A stretch of DNA of 64,000 nt from assembly GCA_016858145.1 (NCBI GenBank), contig JAEHOE010000051.1:1-64000 (forward strand), given 5' to 3'. Below the pieces are notes generated by a model. The model was given only the letters and a program-made list of their open reading frames with translations. It had not been told where the DNA came from and made no database searches. Source of the DNA: Edaphochlamys debaryana (taxonomy: Eukaryota > Chlorophyta > Chlorophyceae > Chlamydomonadales). How positions within the stretch are numbered: position 1 is the first letter of the stretch; every line of letters starts with the position of its first letter. Below are positions 50,366 through 61,600 of this stretch, in pieces. Position numbers and translations under genes: made by a program.

Positions 50366-53205
50366 GCTGTAACGCTCAAGCGTGGGGCACCTGCGCGGGG
50401 TGTTGGCACACGTTGTCGCACGAGCGACGAGTTGTCGGAAGCATGGACGGGATGTCAAAGCCGGGCGAGGACCACTAGGGCCGCACGCTTCCCATGTGTG
50501 TGACGTGGTATCGGCGGCCCGCCTTAAGCAAGCAAAAGGGCGCGCAAGGTTATCGGCGATGTTGGAAGAAGGGTCCAGGCTGAAGGTCCAGGTATCAAGA
50601 AGGGGACCCGTGCTGATCGGGAGGGGGCCGAGGACGGTGCCAGACGCGCGTGTATGTACAACGACACGCGGACGCAAGCGCCGAAGCCGGAAGGCGCAGG
50701 CGCGGGCACACAGCCCGAATCCTATGAAGCCGCTCCACACTTCCCACAAGTGCGAGGGACGCGGTCCGCCTATACATAGCGCGCAATTGGACTTCGGAAA
50801 CGGGAGTCGTCCACGAGCTCCCATTTATTAGCTCTCAGGATGCATAACCTACGCATAGGTCGCGGCCTGAGACTAGGAGGAACGGCTGGGCCCGGAAAGG
50901 TTGACGAGGCGACTTTGTCCGTCGGCAACAGCGCTTTGGGCTACCGGACCGAACACCGGTAGCAGCATGCCAGGAGCTTACGGAGAGGGCACTAGCGGCC
51001 CGTGAAGGTAGGGCTGGGGGCAGTCCGCGGCAGGATGGCGCCAGTTTCCAGGAGGCCATATCCGCGGGAACTGCTGCGCCACGTTAATGAGAGTGGAGTA
51101 TTCCAGTCCAAGGGCGGGCATAACCCTGGGACTCGTGCCGAGCGGCCCGGCGGGACATGGTACATGGCACTCAAGGCCACAAGGCACAAGTGAACGGAAT
51201 GCCTGTTCCCACAATGGGTGATTGTACGCAGGCACCCGACGTGTGGCGGGATGGCCGGGAAGGCGTGTCGGGCCCGTGCAGGTCCAGTCACACGAGGCAG
51301 GACCATACCGCAGCCAGCACCCGGGCACGACGAGCGGCGAGCGATGACGACCACCCAGCCTGAGGGCTGGGTGGCGTGCTTGGAATTAATCCAGGAGGAT
51401 AGCAAGTTGGGCGCCCACCACGCTGGCGTGGAAGGTGGGCGCGGGAAGATGGAGGGAAACCCCCACGGCCTGAGGGTGGAACCGCAGGGGCTGAGATGGG
51501 GGCCTGCCCAAGAGGCAGCGGCAGCAGGTCACATAGCGTGGCGAGAGAGCGAAGTTAGGGGCGGGATTGATCTGCCTGACGAGGAGTTAGGGCCCAGGCA
51601 GGCTGCGCTGACACGTACCTACTACGCATGGGCCGCTGGTGAAGCCGGGAGCAGACACAGACGGCCCCAGCAGGGGCCGGCTCGGGGTTGCCTTAGTAGG
51701 GTATCCTTGACATTGCCGTATCGCCCTCGCAGGAGGACGGTTTGTGCGGTTAGAAGCTCTGGACCCGGGGTAGCGGCGTCGGAGCTGTTAGCATCTGGCC
51801 GAGGCCCCGCAGGCCCTGTGTACGGCTAGATTTCGCTAGGGCAACAAATACCCCGTCAGCGTCACTGACAGGGGAGAGATCCACCAGACACCTACACCCA
51901 GAAAGCAATGCCGCTATTCTTCCACTACCACCTGTAAACATACCACGGACGTGTCACCAGACCCTTGAGTCCTGAGCCCCTGAGCATCATTTAGGTCTGC
52001 TGCACTTACATACCGTACACTAGGTCTAGGTAGGTCAGCCGACAACGCTCAGCCTCAGCCGACAGCCGTCTCTCCCGTCCCAGCCGTCACGACTACCTGT
52101 GAGTCTACGTTCGTGGATTACGCCTAAGCCCTCGAGCCCCTGCTGGGCCGAGGCGGCGGCTGACGCCTAAGCCCTTCGCCAGGAAGGCAGCGGTCCACGA
52201 GTGGGTGAGCGCCTAAGCCCTCCCGTGTTGGAGGCAGCGTCGAACGCTTAAGACCCCGCCAGGGGGCAGCGGCCCACACTGTCGCGGGAGTAACGTGTAA
52301 GCCCTCCGGACAGAGGCATCGTCCCGCCAGGCGAGGGTTGAAGCGCATAAGCCCTCCCAGAGGGGGAGGCGGCCGCCCTCAGCACAGCGATATCCGCGGT
52401 CGGAGGAGGCTCGAGCTTGGAGTGAACCGCGTGTGACGTCCAGATCCCCCGCGTTACGCCCCCGGACTAGTGCCGTGCCGGCCTATCAGAGGCGACCGAG
52501 CGACCCTCCGGCGGGAGCACTGATTGGACGCGTGGTGGCAGTAAGGCTCCGACCTGGGCGACGAGATCCGCCCTTACGTGGAGGTCCAGCCTCGTGGGTT
52601 GAAGCGCCTAAGCCCTCCGTGTGAGGCAGCCACCCACCTTACTTGTCGATTGGGTTGAAGCGCGTCAGCCCCCTCCTCTCTGAGGGGCAGCCACCCACAT
52701 CCGGAGCGGCCAGAGGAAGAAAGTGCTGTGAGAGAGCCGCGGGCCCCTGTCCAGGCCCTGTGCTCCTGTGAGCAGGAGCGAGCCACGTGAGGCGGTGGAA
52801 GCCAGCGCTAGGAGCAGCCAGCCCACGTGAGAGAGCGCCCTTCCAAGGCGCTGCAGCAGTAGTGGTTGGAGCCCGCCTGTTCAGCCCCTCTTGGCCGTCC
52901 TTGCGTGGGCACCACTCAAGTTCCGCATTGAAGGGGTGCGAGGAGGGTCCGGAAGTCATGAGCCGCACCCTTTGAGGAGCACCACAGAGCACCTGTGTGC
53001 CCTCCCCCGGCAGCCGCCATCTAGGGCTGCACGGGAGACCAATCCGCTGCGCATAGAATCTCGTCGGTGGACGAACGTGCTCGGACGTGATACAGCGTGT
53101 CCATCAGTTCGGTCCTAGGGACAAGTCGTGGCGCGTGGCTTACACGTCGTGTGACCCAGGAAAAAAAAATTGGGTTGACGTGTTGTCGCGTGGTTCACGC
53201 GAAAG
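50366..53205 (+). mobile_element. Solo LTR of the gypsy family at 27973
   Basis: Same 2.8-kb sequence as the LTR at 27973-33748 without the 3-kb insertion. It is uninterrupted and flanked by a perfect 9-bp repeat. No primer-binding site or gag follows. A solo LTR arises when the two LTRs of an element recombine and the internal part is lost. It contains the hairpin array (52121-52690) with one unit more than the other copy. A 9-bp duplication is longer than the 4-6 bp usual for LTR elements, and the ends are not the usual TG...CA, so the exact boundary is uncertain by a few bases. Confidence 0.75.
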
Positions 53206-53214
53206 CGCGCTACA
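53206..53214 (+). repeat. Target-site duplication, right copy
   Basis: CGCGCTACA directly after the LTR end GCGAAAG; matches 50357-50365. Confidence 0.75.
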
Positions 53215-53645
53215 AGCCGCCCTGACCGCCGCCAGCGGCGGTGGTGGCGGCAGCGGCGGAGGCGGCGGCTGCGGAGGCCCCGCCCGCTGCAGCGGCACGG
53301 GGAGCAGTGCGGGCGGGGCGGGTGCCGCGTCCCGCCGGAGGGCGGTTGCCACCAGAGCCGGTCGCCCCGCCACCGCCCGAGGCGGCAGCGGCAGCGGGCT
53401 GAGCCTGCAGGGACCGCTTGCTCCTATCGTGGCTTGACTTATCGAAGGGCTGGACCGTGAGCGTCAGCGGCATGGAGCCGCCCCTGATCCGCTTGGACCA
53501 GGCCTCGGCCGGCAGCGGGGCCGGGAGGGAGGCCGTGGCGGGCATAGAAATAGAAATATCTAACGCCGGGTTACCCCTGGCGTGGGTTAAGGAGGGCGGG
53601 TTGGTCAGACCCGCCACCATGGGGGTGCCTCCGCACCCTTTGTGC
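53215..53645. other. Gly/Ala-rich flank, possibly 3' region of the Dualen-like element
   Basis: GC-rich simple sequence gives open frames on both strands (Gly/Ser-rich on plus, Ala-rich on minus 53210-53620). Neither has splice sites or motifs that decide. By position it may be the 3' UTR of the minus-strand element. The solo LTR inserted at its edge. Confidence 0.35.
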
Positions 53646-56600
53646 TCATCCTGGCCGGAGGGTCCTGTAGGTTTTCACGATGCTCTTGAGGCGGCTCACC
53701 GCGTGCCGGCGCAGGCTGTGGCAGCAGGCTTTTGCCTCGGTGGCGGTGACGCCCAGTGTCTTAAGCAAGGGGTTGAGGGTGCGGGGCACAGTGCCGGTGT
53801 GCCCTAGTGTGACGATAGTCTGTCGGGAGTAGTGGACGGTCCAGCCGTCGCTCCGCAGCAGCTCGGCAAGGTGCGCGTGTTGTGAGAGCTTCTCTTGCAG
53901 CTTTTGGGCGTGGGCCAGGTCGTTGCAGTACCCAACTTCGATCAGGTAGATCGGGTAGTGGGATTTGTCTGCAGGGGCTTTGTAGTCCTTTTTATCGGTG
54001 TTGCGGCTGGGGAGGTTGGGGATGAACAGGATGTCGGGCTGCATGTGGTCTGTCTCTGTGCTGCCCAGGCCGCTGGGGGCTAGCCAGCCGGGTAGGCGCT
54101 TGCCTGAGGCGTATTCCGGGGCGGTGTCAGCCCGCCCGGCGTCCATGAGCATGAACCCGCCCCCCCAGTTGCCGGCTTGGAGGCAGTCTGCAATGATTCG
54201 GACGGCTCCGTCGTGCCTCAGGATGTACAGTCCTTGCATGAAGGCGTGGAGGCAGCCTCCCAGCAGGTGTCCGATGGTCCCGCACCGCCGTGCGCCGTTG
54301 GCGCTGTGGCAGTGGGGGCAGTTGCTGTCGGGGACGTGGCCGTAGCGTTTGGCTAGGGTGGGGCAGTACATGGTGCCGTACCTGGCGCCCAGTACTGCGC
54401 TTAGGGTCCAGGGGTCGCCGTGCGGTTTCGCGCAGGTCAGGTTGCTGGAGGTCGGGCAGAGGTCGGGGGCGGCCTGTCGCCAGAGTTCGCTGAACACGCC
54501 TTCGTTGGTGTAGCCCGCATGGGCGCTGGGTGGTATCGCCTGGGTGAGTGCCCTTCCCATGTCGCTGACATATCGGAGCCCGGGGTCAGTCAGCCACCAC
54601 AGGCGGGAGAAGGGGTTTGGGTCGGCGTGCTCAATCACGTCGCAGCCCTCATGGTCGGCTGCAGCCTCCTCGGCTCCCTTGTCTGCTTGTTCGTTTCCGT
54701 ACAGTCCAGTATGCCACACCACCTTCACTAGGCGCACGGGCACGTTTCGCGAGGCGAGTTCCTCTAGCGCATCGACGATAGCGAACAGTAGCGCTCGTGC
54801 CTTTGACAGGCGCAGCTTACGAGGCTCCTTGATTGCGCGTAGGATGAGGTCCAGCGAGGCTTGCGAGTCGCTGGCAATGGTCAGCTCGTCGCAGTAGTGG
54901 CCGAGCTCGACTAGCCCTGCTCGTATTCCAGAGAGCTCAGCGCGCGTGATTGTGTCGGTGCCACCTTCTTCGGAGCCGTTGGGGTCGATGAGGAGCACGC
55001 GGCCGATGGACCAGGCACATGCGCCTGTGCGGGTGCGTTCTCGGCCGTTCACCTCCACAGAGCTTTTGCTGCCGTCAGTCCATACAATGGTGTCGGGGTT
55101 GAATCGTAGCGGGAGGCGTGCCGGGAACGTGTCCGCGGCCCAGCCGCTGGGCAGGGGGCCAACTACGGTCGCGGGCGGGTCGGGTGGTGGTTGGGCCCGG
55201 AGGCTACGTGCCCTTCGGCGCGCCTCGTGGGGCACAAGCCGGGGCGCGGCTGGTGTCTCCGGTCGTTCGTGGGCGGGCACGAGCCTGGGCGGGGCAAGCT
55301 TCGTGGCACCTCTGTTTAGGAGCTCAGTCCTGAGGGTCGCCCAGCGGCTTGAACCTTCACCTGCTTCGCTCCCGTTCAGGGCGGCTATACCGTCATCGTT
55401 GGCAACGAGCACCAGGCGCATGCCGTGCCGGGGGCCGGGGCGGTCTTCAGGTAGTCCAATCCCGGTGGTGAGGGGGCAGATGCTGTCTGGCAGCCGGGCG
55501 AGGGAGTGCACGTGGCGGTGGTTGAGGAGGCGGGTATAGGGGGCGGTGTTGCTCCAGGGGAGCACCAGCAGGCTGACGGTGGGGGCGCCGGAGCCGTTGC
55601 TGACTTCCGCACTGGCCGCTGCCCACTGCAGGGCCTTCAACCCCGAGGCGGGGTCGTGCGGTGGGTGGGCCATGGACAGGCCCGCCATGAGGGTGGAGTA
55701 GGCCTCACCAGCGGCTCCAAACAGGCAGTCTTCTTCGCGGGCGCTGCAGTAGGTGGTGGTGAACCTGGCGCAGGTGAGCGGGGAGGCAAAGCGTTCCACC
55801 ACGGGTCCGGCCAGCGGGACGGAGGCGAGGGCGCGCAGAAGCAGGAGCCGGGTCCAGGGGCAGAGGCAATCTTGTCCTCGCGGGGCCGTCTTCGCTCGTC
55901 TGCCGCCGGGGACCTCGCCCCGGTAGTACGACAGTAGGCGAGCGACGTATTCGGCGAACACGTGGGGCGGGGGGCACATATTCGGGCCGCTCTGTGTGGC
56001 CTGGTGGCGCTGGTGGAGGACCCACAGGCGGCTGACGGGCAGTTGGCCCAGCAGGGTTCCGTTGGGGGAGTAGACAAAGGCGGTGTCCGGGTCCGTGGTG
56101 TCGGCCTGGGAGCGGCGGCGGCCGGCCTGAATGGTGTAGCGCCCGGGGGGGTGGATGTCCGCATATGGGTTGCAGGGGGTGCGTTGGACAGTGGTGTTGG
56201 CCATGATGCGGCGTGTGCGTGCTGCGGGGTCCTCTGCCGGGCTCTCCCACCGTCCTTGCCTCTGCGCGTTAGTGAGGTTGGCGTCCGGGCGGGCCGTCCG
56301 GGCAGCTGCAGCGGGGCCTGGGCGCGGGGTTGCATTGTACTGTGCGAGTGCGGCAGTCCAGGAGTCGCAGTTTGTGAGGGCCTCCAGGGGCGCCCACATT
56401 GGTTTCCATGTGACGTATCGAAAGTTCTGGTCTATCCCCCTTCCGTACAGGGGTTTGCGGGTGGGCTCCGTGCCTCGGGGAGTGGGCCGCTGCGAGGCTT
56501 TGGCGACGGTCTCTGTCACCAAGCCCATCTCTTCGTAGCACTCCAGGGCACCGGTGGGTATGAGGGAGGGGCGCCAGCGCACCAAGTACTGTATCTGCAC

Positions 56601-56861
56601 CCTCTCTCTGGGGGTGGGGTTGTGGCCATCGGCTCGTAGCGCGGCTATTTGCTCTGCCGTCAGGCCGACGTAGGTGGGGCCGGCCAGGACAGATTCCACG
56701 TCGTCTAGTTCGTGGTACAGGTCATAGGTGATCTGTGTCGCTCCAACACTCCGGTTTTCCCCTTGCCCCGCTTTGACGGCGCAGGTGAGGGCCACGGGAT
56801 GGCGCATCGTAGGAGCTGCTCTCGGGCGACTTTCCAGCGCGGCCATCCTAGCTGGCCCCAC
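53646..56861 (-). CDS. Dualen-like ORF, C-terminal part: chromo-like segment, RNase H, zinc finger, restriction-like endonuclease
   Basis: 1071 open codons, shifted against the preceding part. Near the start YHELDDVESVLAG and QYLVRWRPSL resemble a chromodomain (weak). RNase H: IVWTDGSKS (Asp), TITRAELSGIRAGL (Glu), ASDSQASLDLI (Asp) and VVWHTGLYGNEQADKGAEE (His/Asp), so the active site looks complete. Then a Cys/His cluster CPHCHSANGARRCG with HLLGGCLH, and a PD-(D/E)XK-like endonuclease: PDILFIPNL followed by IYLIEVGYCND. This order (RNase H, zinc finger, restriction-like nuclease) fits the Dualen C-terminus. The nuclease would nick the target DNA. The end RLKSIVKTYRTLRPG stops at 53646. Confidence 0.82.
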   Translation of the reverse strand: MGPARMAALESRPRAAPTMRHPVALTCAVKAGQGENRSVGATQITYDLYHELDDVESVLAGPTYVGLTAEQIAALRADGHNPTPRERVQIQYLVRWRPSLIPTGALECYEEMGLVTETVAKASQRPTPRGTEPTRKPLYGRGIDQNFRYVTWKPMWAPLEALTNCDSWTAALAQYNATPRPGPAAAARTARPDANLTNAQRQGRWESPAEDPAARTRRIMANTTVQRTPCNPYADIHPPGRYTIQAGRRRSQADTTDPDTAFVYSPNGTLLGQLPVSRLWVLHQRHQATQSGPNMCPPPHVFAEYVARLLSYYRGEVPGGRRAKTAPRGQDCLCPWTRLLLLRALASVPLAGPVVERFASPLTCARFTTTYCSAREEDCLFGAAGEAYSTLMAGLSMAHPPHDPASGLKALQWAAASAEVSNGSGAPTVSLLVLPWSNTAPYTRLLNHRHVHSLARLPDSICPLTTGIGLPEDRPGPRHGMRLVLVANDDGIAALNGSEAGEGSSRWATLRTELLNRGATKLAPPRLVPAHERPETPAAPRLVPHEARRRARSLRAQPPPDPPATVVGPLPSGWAADTFPARLPLRFNPDTIVWTDGSKSSVEVNGRERTRTGACAWSIGRVLLIDPNGSEEGGTDTITRAELSGIRAGLVELGHYCDELTIASDSQASLDLILRAIKEPRKLRLSKARALLFAIVDALEELASRNVPVRLVKVVWHTGLYGNEQADKGAEEAAADHEGCDVIEHADPNPFSRLWWLTDPGLRYVSDMGRALTQAIPPSAHAGYTNEGVFSELWRQAAPDLCPTSSNLTCAKPHGDPWTLSAVLGARYGTMYCPTLAKRYGHVPDSNCPHCHSANGARRCGTIGHLLGGCLHAFMQGLYILRHDGAVRIIADCLQAGNWGGGFMLMDAGRADTAPEYASGKRLPGWLAPSGLGSTETDHMQPDILFIPNLPSRNTDKKDYKAPADKSHYPIYLIEVGYCNDLAHAQKLQEKLSQHAHLAELLRSDGWTVHYSRQTIVTLGHTGTVPRTLNPLLKTLGVTATEAKACCHSLRRHAVSRLKSIVKTYRTLRPG

Positions 56862-56899
56862 TTCTTCGCCGCGTCCTGGACACGCTTTGGTGTGCTTTT

Positions 56900-58567
56900 T
56901 CAGGTGTCGGCGGTGAGGCGGGGGCTGGGGTGGGTGTGGGGCTCTGGGGGGCCGGGGGCGGGCGGGTCGTCAGGGGTTGCGCTGTTGTTGGACACGAGCG
57001 CCCGCTGGCGGGTGAGGAGTGTGGCGGACAAGCCGCGCCGGGGTGGTGGCGCCTGCCGCGCGGGGGGACGGCGGTCTGTTGTGGGGTTGAAGGGCCCTGG
57101 CCATGCTTGTCCTTTCGCCACCCGTAGGGCCCCAAGGTTGGGGACACTCTGGTTGCAGTCGGTCATTAGGCTTTCGAACGCACGCCGGGGGCACAGGCCG
57201 CCTTCACCACCAGGGGCGCCGTTGAGATCCGTGAAGCCGGCTCCGTGCGCTTGCGCTCCTACGGTGAGCACTCCGCGGGGCGCGGTGTCAATGACTATAG
57301 CGTGCGCCCGCTTGCGCTTCGGGGGGTTGCTCCCACCGGGGGTCGTGCGTTTCTCTGGGCGCGGTTGGGGGGCAGCGGGGACGTGCTGGTTACGGGCCGC
57401 ACGTGTAGCGTTGCGCCGAGGCGGCGGCTCGGCAGGGGCGGGGTCCTGGGGGGCCTGGGCTGCGGCCTCAGGCGCCTCCGCGGGCTCTTGTTCGTCTGAC
57501 TCGTTCCCGCCCACTTCTGCGCCCTCCGCAGCTGCAGGCGGGGCCTCGTCGTTGCGGTTGGTGGAGTTGGCGTCTGGCATCCGCTGTTGGGCCCTGAGGA
57601 ACTTGTCCAAGGTGGGTTGGGTGAGGCCCATCGGGCGGGCGGAGGGGTCACGGAAGCCCGCAAAGCAGGGTGCGTCAGGGAGCTGGCGGTGGTCAGCTGG
57701 GAGGGGCTGGGTCGTGTAGCAGTCTGTGGGGTCGAGGTTGTGCGGTGCGGGCGTGCAGGCGCGGCTGAGGGCCAGGCTTAGGCGGTTGAGGGCGACCAGG
57801 TGTTGGGGTCTCACCCGGGCGCTGTTGTTCCGGGCAAGGGTGCGGAGCTCCGTGGTAGAGATAATGTGGCGCTTTGTGCGCTTGTTGAGTAGGTCGTAAG
57901 GGCTGAGGCCGAGCTCCATGAGTGGCATCCGGTCTAGGTGGGCCAGGCAGGGGGCCTGGCTTTGTCGGGCCGCGGCTAGGGCGGCGCCGACTAGGGGGTC
58001 GGTAGGGGCGGCGAAGGTTGCGCCCTGGTCCGTGAGGTGCAAGCCGTTGGCTTCGGCGTTCTGTAGCATGCGTAGGGTGCAGTAGTAGCTGGCTTGTTTG
58101 GCGCGTCCCTGGACTGACGTCTTGCCCCACCTCGCAGATTGCAGGCGGAGCATCGCTGCCGAGACAACGCCGAGCCGGCCCTCATCGTTCAGTGACGTAA
58201 CAAGGGCTTTGGCGGCGGTCTCTGCGTACTGGACACGGAGGCTTTGGATACCGGCACCGTACTCGGTGGGTGGGAGCAGGAGGGCTCGGGTAGGGAAGCC
58301 TCGTGGGAGGTTTAGAGCCCGCCGGGCGGCTTGCGCAATCTTGGCGTCCAGGGCAGCAATATCGCTGGGGCCATACGGCATGACGGGGAAGCCGTATTTG
58401 ATGACGGCTTTCACGCACTGCTGCAGGAGGCGAATCTTCTGTGGCGCGGATGCCAGGGAGCCATTGACGCAGTCAATCTTTTCCACGACCTTGCGTGTGA
58501 CGGCGGCGATGTGGGCGCCCCAGTGCAGGGTGAGCGTGAGCTGGACCCCTAGGTACTTGTATGGCAC
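56900..58567 (-). CDS. Dualen-like ORF, middle part: RT thumb and Pro-rich linker
   Basis: Same frame as the previous part, separated from it only by a TGA. Starts with PYKYLGVQLTLTLHW, the conserved phrase that follows YADD in non-LTR RTs, then a helical RT connection of about 260 residues. Next is a Pro/Ala/Arg-rich linker with NPPKRKRAHAIVI, which could act as a nuclear signal (inference). It ends at TGA 56900-56902. Protein-like sequence continues in the same frame after that stop (VQDAAKKWGQLGW), so this stop too looks like a nonsense mutation rather than a natural end. Confidence 0.8.
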   Translation of the reverse strand: MPYKYLGVQLTLTLHWGAHIAAVTRKVVEKIDCVNGSLASAPQKIRLLQQCVKAVIKYGFPVMPYGPSDIAALDAKIAQAARRALNLPRGFPTRALLLPPTEYGAGIQSLRVQYAETAAKALVTSLNDEGRLGVVSAAMLRLQSARWGKTSVQGRAKQASYYCTLRMLQNAEANGLHLTDQGATFAAPTDPLVGAALAAARQSQAPCLAHLDRMPLMELGLSPYDLLNKRTKRHIISTTELRTLARNNSARVRPQHLVALNRLSLALSRACTPAPHNLDPTDCYTTQPLPADHRQLPDAPCFAGFRDPSARPMGLTQPTLDKFLRAQQRMPDANSTNRNDEAPPAAAEGAEVGGNESDEQEPAEAPEAAAQAPQDPAPAEPPPRRNATRAARNQHVPAAPQPRPEKRTTPGGSNPPKRKRAHAIVIDTAPRGVLTVGAQAHGAGFTDLNGAPGGEGGLCPRRAFESLMTDCNQSVPNLGALRVAKGQAWPGPFNPTTDRRPPARQAPPPRRGLSATLLTRQRALVSNNSATPDDPPAPGPPEPHTHPSPRLTADT

Positions 58568-58681
58568 GGTCGGGGCTTGGTAGGGGAGCGATGTGCCATT
58601 GATTTTGATCTGCCCCTCAAGGGCCGGTCTGAGTGTGCGGGGGCAGCAGGGCCCGTTCAGCCCGCGGTCGCTCCAGGCCCG

Positions 58682-61600
58682 TCAGTGGAGGATGCCGCTC
58701 ACGGCGCACTTGCTGTGGTTGACCGCAAGGCCGGCCCAGTTTGAGTATTCTTCAACCTTCTGCGCTTGTACCTTCAGGTCGGCCACCGAGTTGGTGAGGA
58801 CGGCAAGGTCGTCCGCGTATGCTGCAGAGCTGCAGTGCCATTGCTGGTTTTCCTGTGCGGTGAGGCAGCCGTACCGGTAGCCCCAGCCACCCACGTGGAG
58901 CCAGCGGATCAGCGGCTCTGCAAAGACCAGGCAGAGGACGGGGGACAGGGTGTCGCCCTGGATCGTGCCTCGCTCGACGGGGATGGGTGCTGTGATGCGT
59001 TTGTTTTTGAGCAGGGTGGGGTCCCCGTCTTTGGGGAGGAGCACCGTGGTGGAGACGGTCCACGTGGCGGGGGTGGTGGCCTGCACGTAGATAACGGTCA
59101 TGAAGTGGTGCAGGACCTCTTTTAGGTCGGGTGGCAGGCAGCGCAGGAGTTCGTTGGGCAGTCCGTCGGGGCCGGGCGCTTTGTTCTTTGCAAGGTGCCC
59201 TATGCAGCGCTCGTAGTTTGCGGGGTCGGCTATTGCTGAGAGCAGGCTGTGGGCCGTGGGGTCGATGGTACGGTGCAGAGTGAATGGGTCGGGCGTGCCT
59301 GGGGCCTCAAATGGGTAGTGGCGTGGGGCTTTCTCGTGGCGGAAGCGCCCTGTCCGGTTGCCCGCGGACAGTTTACGGTAGTAGGCATGGACAGTGTCCA
59401 GGATGGACGAGGGCGTGGTCTGCATCTGTCCTTGGCAGTCTTGTACGGCGGGCAGCCCCCGTTCCAGCTCTTGGGTGGTGAAGATCTTCTTGTGGGCCTG
59501 GCGCGGCCGGGTGGCGAGTTCCTTTTGCAATTGCTCTCGGGCCCTGCGCTGTCTTTGAGATGAGCCTTGTTTGGCCAGGGCCTTCAGTTGGAGGCCGGTC
59601 TGGCGGACCTGTTTTCTGAGCGCCGTTACGTGGGCAGGGGCGGGGCCTGGCCGTCGTGGGCCCAGGCCGCATTGTTCCATGGCCGCCGTCAGGTCGGACT
59701 TTTGGGATGCGTGGGTCTGGTTCAGTTTTTCATACTCCCTGCTGACGGATCGTCGCATCCACCGTCGCCGGTCGGCAGGCTTCTTTGTGCATTCGTCGTA
59801 TAGGGTGTCGTAGCATGCGTTGAGGGTGTGGTTGATGGCGTTGGCGGCCTCGTCGATGCTGACCCCAGCCACCGTTGGGTTGGCGCGGAGCCGTTGGATC
59901 AGGCCAGTGGCGTCGGTGCTTTGGGTGGTCACGAAGGTGTTGAGTTCTGCACGTACGGCCCCCATGGCTTGTGCCAGGCTTTCGCAGAGAGAGGCCATGG
60001 CCTCGGGCCATTGGCTGGCCATCATTCGGGCTTGTGCGGCGTCGAATGCGGTCTGAGACATGGGGAGGCTTACGTTTTGCCACGAGCGGGCGTCGCGGGC
60101 TTGGGGGGGCGCAGGCGTAGCGGGCGGGTCCCACAGACGTATGGCCGTGGTCGCCAGGGAGAGCAGGATGGCGCGGTGGTCGCAGCTCCCGCCGGCCGCC
60201 ATTACGGTCTCAAGGGCGTGTGGGGAGGGGTTGCTGCCCCCCGCGTTTGGCCCAACGGCCTTGTGCAGGGCAGGGGAGAGCAAGATGTCGTCAATTCGGC
60301 TGTAGTGTGTTCCCTCATCGTGGTGGGTTTGCATGAACGTCCATGCGCGGGGTGCATTGGGGCTGGTGTGGAGTGCTGCGAAGCGGCTCTTCTTGAGGAA
60401 GGCCTGGTGTGAGCGGTCAGCCGTGTCGCATGCTCCTGTCGTGCGGTCGTGGGCGCTAGCCACAGCGTTGAAGTCTCCGCCCGCCGCGAGGTGGGCGCCT
60501 TGCGCTGCTGCTGTCCGGTGCGCGGTTTGCAGGTATTTGTATACGGCCAGGCGGAGGGCCGAGTTTTCGGGTATGTATACTCCGACTATGTGAAGGGGCG
60601 TGCTGCCCGGTGTCCGTATGATCACATGCGAAACGTATCCGGCGAGATGGGCGGGGGTGTTGATTTGTCGGGTGCAGCCGGCTTGGCAGTAGCGGCCGGC
60701 GATTGCGATGGCCACGCCGGCGTGGGGCCGGGTGTTGTTGCGGGTGGCTGGGGCTGATGAGCAGAAGAGCCGGTAGCCGCGTTCTTCAGACGTGAGTCGT
60801 GTCCGGATCCAGGTGGTGCGTTTTCCGGTCTTTGTCTCAGTGAGAATTACGGCGTCCGCCGCCCAGGCACGCATGTTGCAGATTACCGAGTCGGCATTGG
60901 CCCAGAGGCCGCGGACATTGTGGGTGGCGATGCGGAGGGTGGGGCAGGAGTTTTCCCGTTCACTGTCGGGGGAATTGGCGGGGCAGGAGGGGGCGGAGGG
61001 GTCCGCTTGGGGCGCGCCTGCCCCGTTTGTGTTGGGGGCAGAGGCAGTGCGTGCCCATAGTTTGTCAAGGGTTCGCTGTTTTTTGGCAGGCTGGCGGGGG
61101 TGTGTGGGGGGTGTTTGGCGAGCGGGGTTGGCGGGGGGGTCCGTTGGGTTGGTGGGCGGCAACGCGCTGTCGGGGAGCCAGTACTCGTTCCCGTCTCTCT
61201 GCCGCACCCATTGGCCACGGGCGGCGGGGTCTAGGGCGGGGGTCGCGTGTTGCGCGTCGTTGCTGTTCGGTGGTCTGGGGTTGCCGCTTCCGTGGGGGTT
61301 TTGGGTTTTCTGGCGTTTCAATTGGGGCTGAGCGCCTGACGCGGGTCCGGGGGCACGGGCAGGGGGTGCTGGGGGCCCGGGGGGGGATGGGGGGCGGGGC
61401 GGGGGGCCGCCGGGGGGAGGGGGTAGCGGGCCAGCGGGTGGCGGGAGCGTCAGTGGCGCCGTGCCGTCTGCCCGGGTGGGGTTTGCGGTTTTACGGCGTT
61501 TACTTCGAGGGTGGGCGGTGGGTGCGGGCCCGGGGGCGGGGGGTGCTGAGGGACCGCGGGTGGGCGTTGGGCGGGGCGGCGGGCCCCTGGGGGTTGGGGC

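Noticed and set aside
50366..53205. This copy as the 3' LTR of the element at 27973-44162
   Set aside because: It has its own 9-bp repeat on both sides, no polypurine tract before it, and gene C lies between.
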